Of a DNA stretch of 64,000 nt, positions 30,901 through 42,400 are shown piece after piece; position 1 is the first letter of the stretch, and every line of letters starts with the position of its first letter. A program made the position numbers and the translations under genes. The notes beneath the pieces are model-generated. The model was not told the origin of the DNA. It made no database searches and saw only the letters and a program-made list of their open reading frames with translations. This DNA comes from Panonychus citri (taxonomy: Eukaryota; Arthropoda; Arachnida; Trombidiformes; Tetranychidae): positions 226,001 through 290,000 of the forward strand of contig NW_026515548.1 in NCBI RefSeq assembly GCF_014898815.1. Reading direction: 5' to 3'.

Positions 30901-33900
30901 AATCAACAAATCATCAAATTAATCACCAGACAATCTGTTTGCTTAAGATCAAAGCATCAAAACAAACAGAAAATTATCCTTATCAAAACAAGATAATAGC
31001 ATCAGTTATCATTTTCTTCTAATTATCATTGATAAACTTAATCAACGATGATAATTCTTTGCCGTTCATGTCAAACAAGAATTCCTATTGGTTATCTTTC
31101 AAGTTGTAACATTATCGCCACTGCCGATTGTGCATTAGCATCCAAATGATACCAGAAATGTTTACCATTCATAATCAATCCTCAAGCCATTTGGCTCGAA
31201 GCCAAAGAATAAGCACAAAATATGAAAATGAGAATCGATAAAAGAAAAAGTTATCACATCAAATGATCATGTTCATGATATGAATTTGTTCAAATCTGAA
31301 AAATAGAAAATGGTTCAAATCAAGAAAAGGATAAATCATCGTGTTGATATAATTAGTTTTTCTTGCTTTTTTATTCAATTTGATGACATCAATCTCATGC
31401 TTTAATATATTAATAAATCAACTTTATCTTAATGAGCGAAAAGCAGCAATTAACTAATTCTTGATTTATCAATGGGAGATACCGATAAATAGTCAACATG
31501 AAGAACCATTAATTAGAAATGGTGTTCAAATGACCCGATGGCCAGTCGACGAAAATAAAAGGAGCATCGACTTTTTATCGATTGTAGGGTCAGGAAAAAT
31601 TGAGAATCAACTGATTGATTTTCTGTTTTCTTTTTTCCTTTCGAATCCCGAAAAACACCCAATGGCCTTTTCTCTTAACCACTAATTCATTGATGCTTTA
31701 ATTTTTCACTCAGAATGCGAAAGATGTTGGAACACAGAAGTGTGACCGATGAAGAGCGAATGGATTCCCTTGAGAGTCAACTCAAAGAGGCCAGAATGAT
31801 GGCCGAAGATGCTGATAGAAAATACGATGAGGTAAAACAATTGTACACGATGAGCCCATTGGAAGCTCTTCGACCGATACTACGACTCGAACGGAGCAGG
31901 TTCACTTTTTGAAAGAAAAAAGAAAATTATTTGTACAGAATCATCAGAGTTTTCATCAATCAGCTAAAGCGAAGTTATTTTTTCGAGTAGATCGTGAATA
32001 ACAGTCCAACTAACATCATCAAACTAAAAGTTCTGATTCTGAATTTTTTATTGTTCATTAGTAAATCAGAATTAGAAAGTCATAGCAAAGAGTAATTAGT
32101 ATACATAAGAGACTTATGATCAATTGATTATCAAAAGTTTTCCATTGAAATGTAAACAAACTTTTCTTTCATAATCTCATTGCTTTTATGTTTACATTTG
32201 TCATCTTCAAATGTATTCACCATAATTGAAATCATTTTGAATCATCAACGACAATAAACCGTTTTCATGTAACCTCTCAGGTCGCTCGTAAATTGGCCAT
32301 GGTTGAGGCTGATCTTGAAAGAGCTGAACAAAGAGCCGAAGAAGGAGAATCGTAAGTTTCAGTTCCAAATTTAAATTGAGGTTTTTACCTTTTCTATTTG
32401 AAATGAGTCTTAACATTTTCTCCTCCTGGATTAATTATCTGCTAAACTGTTCATTGTTATGATCTCATGAGAGGTTTTTACGTTTGTAATTATTGTAATC
32501 ATCAAGATATTGAAATAAATAAATTATCTCATTAAGAATCAGAGCATAATTAATCAGTTAGAACATGAATGAGATGGACCAGAACGAGACATTCGGAGAT
32601 TCATCTCTGAGATCAAGACGAACAGTCACAAATTGGCATTTTCTCCAGGAATTAACTAATCAGTGTTGATTAACTTATTTCGATCTTTGATATTTCAGAA
32701 AAATTGTAGAATTGGAGGAAGAACTTAGAGTTGTTGGTAACAATCTCAAATCTTTAGAAGTATCAGAAGAAAAGGTAAGTCGACGATCAATTCCAATTCC
32801 AATTACAATTAACACTCTTAATCATTTACCCTCATTTTCCTATTTTAACACAAACGCATCAGCATTGATTTGACAATTTACTCTAATTAAAATTAATTAT
32901 GTCTCATCATGAAGTTCTCACCTTTCGTATGATCGATTTAATCTACAGATCAATTGAATTATCGGTAGAAAACGATTGACCTGAAAGGTCGAGACACTGA
33001 ATGACCGTTTGCTGTGTGTTTCTAATTGTCAATCTTAATGTTTCCAAATTGTGATCAGTGTGTGTGTCTATTAATTTGCGGCATGTTAATTGTGATTGTT
33101 ACATCGCATTGGAAACATTAAGGTTCCCACTAACTTTTCAGAAGCAAATCTTTGATTACGATCAATGGATTAATCTATCAACTAGATTTCCAGCAATCAA
33201 ACATTTGATTCAATTGTGTTTCCTTTTAACCAAATCAATTTTGTGTTCAATTAATTGTCATCTAATCATCATGTTTTTAGCTGTTGCTCGTCAGCTTCCA
33301 GTGTTTTGTTTTTCGCAATTGATCAGATAATTGATTTTTCTTTTCAATTAAATTAATCAGCAAGAAGAAAAGAAAACAATCAATTATTTGATTAACATTT
33401 TTTTACCACTCGAAGACTAATCAAAGTGTTTGACCATCGAAAAGTTGACCGGTCATCGATAAGTCGAATTGAGTAAATGTGGTAAAAAAATGTTGGTGTT
33501 TTTTGGTGTTTTTAACACGTTTTGTGTCCATCGCGTGTTCTTTGTGCTGTTTCGTTTTGTTTGTTTACTGATTGCTAATTAATTCTCATCAATTGATTGT
33601 CCAGTAACTGGACTCTGGTCACTCATGTGTGAGCTTGTGTTTTGTTTTTACTTTATCGTTTTTGTTACTAAGTAAGTGAGTGTAAGAAACAATTTGTAAT
33701 CAACCAACTCAATTTACTAATCATGATCATCAATTAATGACCATAAACCATTAACTTATTCAAATACATGATTACTAGTTAATTCTGGTTGATTACAAAT
33801 CAACGATACAGATCGAGTGTGTAATTAACATTGGAAAATCTGTTCTGTTGTTTCATTTTCTGTTTGATTGAATGTTTGTGTGTTCTAATGCTATAATCAG

Positions 33901-35010
33901 TTAACCGATTGAGGGTGAAAAGAAAATTCAACCAAGATAATTATTTGGTAATAAATATTATTATTGTTACAATTTCATTCACAATTAAAATCAACACAAA
34001 ACGTAACATCATGAATGAACAGGCACAACAAAGAGAAGAGGCTTACGAGCAACAGATTCGTTTGATGACTGCTAAGCTTAAGGAGGTGAGTTTATCGTCT
34101 AATCCTTTTTGTTTTTCTTTCTTTTTTCTGCCCTGTCCCGACCTCGAAACGCCTTTTCGATATTCCGATTCCTCTGAACCCTCAGGCCATGCAAAAGGAG
34201 GAAGAATATGAATTACAGATCCGTCAAATGACACAAAAGCTTCGAGAGGTTAGACCGACGATCGTTTTATTAGTTAGCTCAATGGTTGGATCTTGAAACT
34301 TTCATTTCTATCAAGTTTAGAAAACTAACTTTAATTTCTTTAATTTAGTCTAGTTAGTTAATTACCTTCGATTTAGACGTTAACTTGAGTTGATCAAATT
34401 TCGCATGATTTAGAAAATTGTTTAGATTTTAATATTAGATCTCAACTAATTAAATCCAACAGATTCTAGACTAACCCTCACCCGTAGATTAGTTGATTAA
34501 CTTGAAGGAAAACGCGATTCAGGGTAAGGTTTTTAATCGTATTGATTAATTATCGTCTTAATTGGGTTCATCGATTCATCTCTAGACGAATCACCATTTC
34601 ACCACAACGATATTCAGACTTTCTGAATCAAATTAAGATTTTTAATGAGCCTTAATCAAATCATGGTGATTTTAATTTAGAAGGTTCAATAAATTACAAT
34701 TAATTAATTATTCTAATTTCTAATATATTGAATTTTTTGGTCAAACCACAATCAATTTTCAATTTTACCACAGGCTGAGGCTCGAGCTGAGTTTGCTGAA
34801 CGATCCGTTCAAAAGTTACAAAAGGAGGTCGATCGTCTCGAGGGTAAGTTATCAAGCTTACTAATAGCTGACGAATTAGGATTCAGTGTTCAACAATTAA
34901 CTAATCACAAACTTTGTTATTCAACAGACGAGCTTATCCACGAAAAGGAAAGATACAAAGCCATTTCCGACGATTTGGATAACACCTTCTTCGAGCTTAC
35001 TGGTTACTAA
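27941..35010 (+). CDS. Tm1: Tropomyosin, long (284-residue) isoform
   Basis: Tropomyosin is a parallel coiled-coil dimer that wraps actin filaments and gates myosin binding in muscle. Exons: 27941-28054, 28176-28301, 30683-30816, 31714-31831, 32281-32351, 32699-32774, then either 34023-34085 or 34186-34248, then 34774-34843 and 34928-35010. The frame is kept at every join and the total is 284 residues, the universal muscle length. Landmarks are MEAIKKKMQAM at the start, AALNRRIQLIEEDLERSEE, ESERMRKMLEHRS, EARMMAEDADRKYDEVARKL, VVGNNLKSLEVSEEK and [20 protein letters not shown], ending in FELTGY. Arthropod tropomyosins are well-known invertebrate pan-allergens. The alternative first exon is at 30118. 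An AATAAA at 35483-35488 probably ends the transcript. Confidence 0.96.
28865..29200 (+). repeat. Tropomyosin promoter-like duplicate, copy B
   Basis: This is the second copy of the segment described at 27050-27490. It lies in the large intron between tropomyosin exon 2 and the alternative N-terminal exon at 30118. The order of landmarks is kept while many bases have changed, so this is an old local duplication. Its position fits a second promoter for the short or atypical isoform. Confidence 0.6.
30118..30477 (+). CDS. Tm1: Alternative N-terminal exon of tropomyosin (atypical isoform)
   Basis: An ATG at 30118, preceded by a GA-rich leader (about 30000-30030), opens 120 codons. They end exactly at an AAACGG|GTACGT donor in phase 0, the phase needed to join the shared exon at 30683, giving ...QLKR-AEGEVAALNRR. 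The resulting protein would be 324 residues. The new part is acidic and disordered first, then RKAARSSGYPGLAFG and an amphipathic stretch MMKFSIISNELHNIQN that can lead into the coiled coil. It lacks the normal tropomyosin head-to-tail N-terminus. Drosophila Tm1-I/C has a comparable unusual N-terminal extension; homology is my inference. Confidence 0.7.
34023..34085 (+). other. Tm1: Mutually exclusive tropomyosin exon 7a
   Basis: This 63-bp cassette encodes 21 residues (AQQREEAYEQQIRLMTAKLKE), bounded by AACAG and GAG|GTGAG. It is a sequence duplicate of 34186-34248, in the same phase. Its acceptor has a weak pyrimidine tract. Confidence 0.85.
34186..34248 (+). other. Tm1: Mutually exclusive tropomyosin exon 7b
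   Basis: This is a 63-bp cassette encoding AMQKEEEYELQIRQMTQKLRE, with a good CCCTCAG acceptor and a GAG|GTTAGA donor. Only 100 bp separate it from 7a. Including both would add three coiled-coil heptads and break the 284-residue length, so the two are expected to be alternatives. Confidence 0.85.
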
Positions 35011-35660
35011 TCTAATTAATTACAACTCGATCAATTTACACTGTGTTTACTTAATTTTAAATCAACAATCAAACACAATCGTCAAAAAAAACACCAAATT
35101 TAAAAAGCGACAACAAAATCTCATAATAATAACATCAAACACCATCAACAGCAAAATCTACAATCAAACAAGTTAATTGTGAACAATTAAATTCGAAAGA
35201 GATGAAACCAATTGAGTGATGATTGAGGAAGATTTTTTATCAAGACAGAAACACAATCAAAAATTGGTTCCAATTAAATTGAATGGAAATTATATTGTTA
35301 CTATTAAGTCGAGAAGAGTTTGATTATAAATTGATTTCAAACTAATCATCAGTTGCATGGATTGTTAATCCATTTCGGTTTCGATCAATTCAAACAATTA
35401 ATCTACAATTAAGAAAATTTTCTTTCTCTTCTCTCTCTTTCTCTCTCTTATGTCTTCTTTCTTTCTCTCAAAAGATTGTATCAATAAAATCGGCACATAC
35501 CTCTCTCATTAATCTTTATGGGTTTAATTAATTTAATTCTAATCATGACTGATTGGCAATCGAACAACAATCAAATGAATTTAGCGGTAAAAAAATCAAC
35601 ATGAATAAACTTGATAAGTTTGATGAGTATCTTTTAGATGGTCAACTTAATTGCCTCGAG
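35011..35660. other. Tropomyosin 3' UTR and convergent phospholipase 3' end
   Basis: This AT-rich 3' UTR has a CT-rich patch near 35420-35470 and an AATAAA at 35483-35488. No further coding sequence is seen. Confidence 0.45.
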
Positions 35661-37551
35661 TTAGTTTTGGGCTGTTGCGATTTTCTTTATGTAATTAAGG
35701 ACATTTGGATCGGCGAGTATCGATAAATGATCAGCACCAGTGACGTTGAGATAATCAACTGATTGTGTCTGTTGATCTGTCCAACGAAGGCAACCTTCAA
35801 GTGACCTTAAATTAACTGTTCCATCACCATCGCCATGGATAATGTTTGGTCTATGGTTAGGAAACTTTTCGGGTGGATCATATTCCAGATACTCCATCGT
35901 TTGGGTCCCGACTCCATAGATGCAGCTAACGGGGACATTTGGTGCCGGTAAATTGGACAGAATGTTATTCACATCTAACCACATCTGATAACCAACCGGA
36001 TAAGAAATGTTTTCAAAAAATTGCTCGTAATTTGCTGTTGAATAGTTGGCTGAACCAACTTTGATAATCGTTTCTGTGGTGGGCCAAAAGTCTTGTGAGG
36101 GTAAAAGGAAGGCCATTGAAGGGAAGGTTCGTTCATCTCGACGAACTGACAAATTTGGAACCAATAAAACACCAAGATTTTCACCGGTCGCAAAAGCTTT
36201 CATGGCCTTAACTGCTCCACCCCAAGGACTTGCAAGGGTAATTAAATTTCGGATGTAAATTGATTTCCATTCAGCTGATTGGCCAAGGAGAAAGTAAAGC
36301 ATCAAAGGGCAGCCCATTGAATGGCAAATGAGGATACAAGGTGATCCATAGTTGGATTCTGAAGTTTCCTCAATAAGGAGTTTCAATTTATCCAGATAAT
36401 CAGTTAATTCTCCTAAAAAGAAATGAGAGTTTAACAGTTTATCACATTTATCAGATGAGAATCAAAGAAAGTCTTACTTGGAGATTTTCTGAAATCATAA
36501 GGAGCACCTCGGATGTTTCTACCTCTCTCATAGCCCAAATTAATCAGATAATCAACCATAATATTGAAATAACCAGTCAACGGTATTTGGTTCGGGTCGA
36601 GATATTCAATTGTTTGAGTCTCTCCGAAACCGGGGATTCGAGTTTCAACTCCCGGGGAATTTGATGTCAATCGGGTCACATTATCGTAAACTAATCTCAT
36701 GTTGTCGGTAAAACAATCGATCGCATAAGGTAAGGCCTCAGATAAACTGATCCAAAGGGTAAAATAATAGTCGGTGTGAGAATCGCAGAAATGATGAACG
36801 ACATCTTTCTTATCCAATTTCGCTTCTATTTGACTTCCACCGACACCCGGAACTGGATCATAATGAAGAAAGAAACAAGAACTCGTAATAATTAAATAAT
36901 GAGAAAAGTTTGTAAAAGTGACAATATGGAAACTGTCAATTGATGATCAGTCTTATTTCACTTTAATTGAATCTACTTGTGACCTGGCAATTCTGTCAAC
37001 CGAATCTTCATCCATTCAAAATCGTTGATTTAATTAAAAGCTCTACTATCAACAATGTAACAATTAAAGGTAATCACATTTACACACGAAAACACAAATT
37101 GAAATGAAATCAATGGTTTTCAAAAGATGAATCAGTTTGATTAATTTAACTTTACCAACCATCCGATTGAACGAGTAATTGTCGTGATTTAAATGATTAC
37201 AAATAAATTTCAATTACAATCAGACTAATTAATGGTAATAACGATCATTAAGACTGAATTTAAATTGCATCAGCTGAGTAGCAGGAAAGGTAAACAATAC
37301 TTTCAGTGAAATTTTATGCATACGAAATTGAATGATGATCATTGTGATTAATTGTCATTTGAATAAAACATGATCATGAGAATGGTTTTTATGAATTTAG
37401 ACTCACCTAAAATAATTGGAAAAAGAATTGATTTTCCTCCTTTAGACTGATTATGAAGGTAATTAGTTGATTGCTCGGTGATCATTTTTCCTGAGATAAT
37501 TTCACTTAACACTAGTGAAATGATTGAAAATACGTTGATTAACTTAATCAT
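35661..37551 (-). CDS. PLA2G15: Lysosomal phospholipase A2 / LCAT-family acyltransferase
   Basis: This is a secreted or lysosomal alpha/beta hydrolase of the LCAT family, most like group XV phospholipase A2, which deacylates phospholipids and can transacylate ceramide. Three exons, 37551-37407, 36852-36478 and 36412-35661, join in frame to 423 residues (human 412). A signal peptide occupies about the first 20 residues. The exon 1/2 join restores the oxyanion-region ILVPGVGGSQIEAKLDK. The nucleophile elbow is CHSMGCP (S205), the acid is in GDGDGTVNLRSL (D370) and the histidine in GADHLSIL (H402). RGAPYDFR near residue 163-170 is another family mark. Several N-x-S/T sites fit a secretory protein. 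Confidence 0.93.
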
Positions 37552-39487
37552 GTTGATAGAAAATGACTGATCTCAATTGAAGAGAATCAATAAACTGTGC
37601 AAGAGAAAAAGAAACAATAAAATGTGAGTTTAACTCTTCACTTCCAATTTTCTTTCCAAATCAATTGTAACCATAGTCTTTCCACTATTTCGATTCAATC
37701 AACAATTAACTCAATTGGAATGAGATAAATTAAATTAACAAGTAGAGAGTCAATCAGAGGTGAGGCTCATCTTAATGATCCTCAGTGAATTTCAATCATC
37801 AGTTCGTACTTACATGGGATCGTCTAATTATGAATAATTGGGTGTGGACTCTGAATGTGAATTCGCCTTCAGTAAGTGTTTTCAACCAGAAACGAAGCAA
37901 CTAAATGGAAAAGGATAAATAAGAGATGATAATAAAATCTGAGCAAAAATCGATAAATGTTGAGATCTTACATTTTGCTAGAACAATTTAAGGTCATGAG
38001 CTCACAAGAATGAAGAAAAATCTTAGGATTGATTAAAAGAACAATCAGTTGGATGAAGAAAAAGAATTGGAAAAAACTGAAGAGCCGAAAAGTAAACATA
38101 TGATAAACACGTTTGGAGACAAACACTGGACAATATCGGGTGTTGGCTCCATTGGTCAACTGATTGTAATCATATGATTAATCAATTAATCGTCCAACAG
38201 AAAAAAAGATATTCACAATTAATTGTTGAGAAAATGATAAGATTTCAGTAAAGAGAGATGAAGACTTGAGATGAGAATAGAGAAGCGATAATGATAGCAA
38301 ATGTAACTCTTTTCACGATTAGTTGGAGATAAACAATTAACGCGATTGTAAACATTATTAGAAAGCGAAACTGTGAGAAATTAAATGAATTCAGTCAATT
38401 AAGTGAAATTTTCTATTTCGAGATTTTTTCAACAAAAGTTCTCATACAATTTCCTTATAAAAGGCTGATGATTAAATTGTGATTGTTGTCGTTGTTTCGT
38501 ATTATCGATAACAAATTGGGTAATAATGATTTCGATTAAAAAATATGTTTCCATACAAAAAGATTGATTGTTTGCTGATTGTTACAATACAATTAACAAT
38601 GGACATTGGGTTTGAGTCAGTTGGAAAGAAACAATTAGATAACAATTCATTTTGACAATGATGATTGGGAAACGTTTGATATTGAACAAAATCATTTGGT
38701 AATTATTAATATATTAACTACAATTAAATTGATCATCTAACTAATCAACAAAAGCACCAAGACAAAGAAAGCAAAATAGATGAGAAATTGATTTCCATTC
38801 ACAATTTGATTCCGTCAATTAAACAAATTAACGTGATTATCTAAATTCAACCTCTAGGGTTAATTGAGTTTTACCTCACCGAATCATGATTACTATTATT
38901 ACCAATATTAGCATGTCATTCAGTGATAATTGGAGAGATTTTGTTCAATAATTGAAGATAAACTCACATTCGTTGATTCATTGATTCATTAACTGAATTT
39001 TAGTCATGCAAATCATGATCATTCAATCAACAATCAATCTGGAAAATACCAGACGAAAGAGATAAACAATCATCTTAATTGTTATGGTGGTGATAATGGT
39101 AATCAAGTAAATTGTTTTTCTTTTAGTAAAAGGCTTCTGTTTTTGTATCAACAGAATCAATGAAAGTCTAACAATTTGTCATTTATTTTCGTTTTCTTGT
39201 TGAAATTTTTGCGATAATCATGATGATTAGTTAATTAAAATGTCATTTTCTGCCTTTTCTTCTTGGTAACAATCTTGATAACAGAAAAATCAAACAGCTA
39301 AAGTTGGTGAATAAAAAAAGTAACAATTAAAAAGTTGATGTGTAATCAATAGAAAGCTAAGCTTGAGTTGATTGAATTGAAGTGAATTTACTCAATTGTC
39401 TTAATTTCTCGCAATTAATCTTCATCACCAACTTCAACATATATTAATCTATTCATATATATTTTTTAAATAGAAAAGATTAAAGGA
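37552..39487. other. AT-rich spacer, no gene seen
   Basis: This sits between two minus-strand genes. A minus-strand frame at 37968-38159 is Phe/Leu-rich and unlike a real protein. The sequence is otherwise TAATTGATT-rich with no repeats or RNA genes that I can identify. Confidence 0.4.
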
Positions 39488-42400
39488 TCATCTCTCTCGA
39501 AGATGATCTTTGAAGGCGTCGATTAACTTAAGATCTTTTTTGTAAATCTCTGTGATATTTCCCGTTCTCTTAAGATCAAGATCTGTAATCGCAATGCTGA
39601 CGGCGTAATAAGTTCCTGTGGCATCATCTTTGATAATGTGACATTTCTGTGATTCCTTAATGAATCTTCCAGTCGATGTTTCTTGATCTTCAAGATTGGA
39701 AGATGTTGATGAGGATTTTGAAGACTTCGGAGATGAGGAAGGGGAAGATGAAATTGATGAAGAAGTGGAACTCGATGACAATGATGATGACGAAGACGAA
39801 GATTGTAAATATGATGTTGATGCTGTTGATGAAAAGGAAGATTGTGAAGATTCAGAAGAAGATGATATCAACAATGGTGATGGAAATGGTGGTCTTGATT
39901 TCAAGTCGCTCGAGTTTATCCTTTGCATGGAAATCATTATGGAACAATCTTTGGCGATCATGGAGATCAGATATTCCCAAATTTTACGAAATAAATATTC
40001 AGATTCAGTTTCGATTTCACTTTTATCCGGTGAACCCAAAGAGGGAGGGAAAAAATCGTCCACTTTTGCCATCGAGTCAGAATAGTTATCCAATAGTACA
40101 GCTGATTGAGGTGCTCTGTAATTGGGGAAATTTAAATTAATTACAATCAAAAATAGAATAATAAATCAACAATAAGTGATTGTGTCGATTGATAAAAACA
40201 ATTACGTGACGGTTGGTGATCTCAGGGGAAATCACCGTTAAAACAAAGTCTAATTACAATCAGATAATTAAAAGATTCACAACCTTAAATTTAGTAATTG
40301 CAACAGTTAACAAGTTTAATCAAAGTACTAATATTTATCGTCATCAAATCAATCCAATGATTTTCTTGCAATTGAGTTACTTTGTTATTGACATTTTGAG
40401 GGTCGAACTGTTTATCAATCTTGATTAGATCAATTTTTGGACAAGGTTACCAACACTACAGGTTTACCTTGATCATTGTAATTGTATTAATACACACAGA
40501 GGAAAATTAAAAAAGTAATCACACCAAATTATGAATTAATACAATTTAAGGTAAAGGTGATTAATCATAATCGTCATTATGATAAATACCATTAACCGTC
40601 AATTGTTAGATTAATCAATCGTCATAATTGTATTTGATTAACAGAAAAAAAAACTTTAACTGTTCATTTGATGATTTACCATCTTGGCAATTTATTATTA
40701 TTATTATTGCAACTACTTGATCATTATCAGAATGAGAATGGAAAACCTTGAGTAATTTTATCTAATGAAAGATTCAACATTAGTTAATCATAATTGATTA
40801 ATTATTTGGAAAACAATGTTGACCAAAATTAATTGAGCAGATTAGTAAATTCTAGTTTAATCAGGATTAACATTGGCAGAAACATTTGCAATCAACAAAT
40901 GCTGCTTCAAGTAAAACAGGTTAATCTCACCCCTCGGAAAACCATTCCAATGGTTGACCTCATCTTGGGATTATCCCAAGATGATGGAGGTGAAGATAAG
41001 CTCATCCTGAGGTTTCTAGAGGATTTAATTTATTGATGTTTTCCTAGTTTACTAATTAGGTTTAGCATTGAAACGATGAAAATGAATGAATCTGCCAAGA
41101 AAATGCTGCCAAAGAGTAACCCGAAGTTTTTTGTGAATCTCATGAATCTGAGTCAGGAGAACATCAAGATTTCGAGTAAATTGACAATTAAGATAATTTT
41201 AAATGGCGTTAATACAATTGTGAGTGTAAACGGAAACAAATGCAATCAAATGATTGAAAACTGAAAGACAAGCATTTCTTAGCTACGCAAAGATCATTAT
41301 GATCATCACAATTTGTTAAATGAAAGCTGAAAAAGAAAACAAAAAATACCAATCATCATATTCTGAAAAAGTATCATGAAAGTTCATTAAGAACCGGTTA
41401 CTTTTCATCACCAAAGTCGATATGCTCATAAATGAATAAGTGATAATGTCTCATTCAATTTGCAAACTTACGTTCGTTTCAAATGGTTGAGCATAGTTAA
41501 AGCGTTCAGGGAGCCAATAGTATCCAACTTCTGAAGCTTCAGTACAGTCTCTAAAACACATTTTCGTCGCAGTTTATGATTACCTAGAGAAAAAGAAGAG
41601 AAAAACAAATTAAAATTAATACCTAACACCATGAATTCAGTGTGAACACATGATACAAGTTTATGAAGCATTTTCTTCAATCTCATGTAACCAATAAGAT
41701 GAGCTTTTCTATCAAATGTTTCATCTTAGTCACTCGTAACCATCAATTGGGATTATTAGATTATTGTGTTTGATTGTTGATTATATCAAGTAATTAGAAT
41801 CATGTTACAATTTAGATAATCGAGTTTGATAATCAACATAACATTCAGAATTACAACTCATTAGGCTAATGCAATTAGTCAGTTGAATAATCATAACAAC
41901 TGATCAATGACAGAAAATCAGATTCATCAAGTAATTGGAGTAGATTTTAATCACAATTAAAACTAAAATTGCAATAACTATTAACAAGAATAAGATTCAA
42001 GGATAGTTTTGTATTCATGTTAATTAGATGAAATTAAAACTCAATTAACGAGCCAGAACTTGAATCAAGGAAATATAAGAACAATAGATTGTCTACTAAA
42101 CTGTAAATTAAAATTTGCGTCAAGGAAGAAAATTAGCAAATTAATCTCAGAACTTTAATTAATATTAATACATTCGAAAAAAACTAGACTTGATTACTAA
42201 TAGAAAATTTGAATCGATGATTATTAATTGCAGAGTTAATTGTTCGGGTAAATGGAAAATAAGAACATGAAAATCGAAATGATTAACTAGTAATTGATTT
42301 AGATGGGTAACAATTGATTCAATTGAAAAGTTATTTAGAAAAAATTAACAAATTAATGGGAAACAAATGTTGATTAATTGTGACGATTAGAAATTCAGAA

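Noticed and set aside
39676..40140. Plus-strand acidic and Met/Lys-rich open frames opposite IPPK
   Set aside because: They are antisense images of the poly-serine codons in the last IPPK exon.
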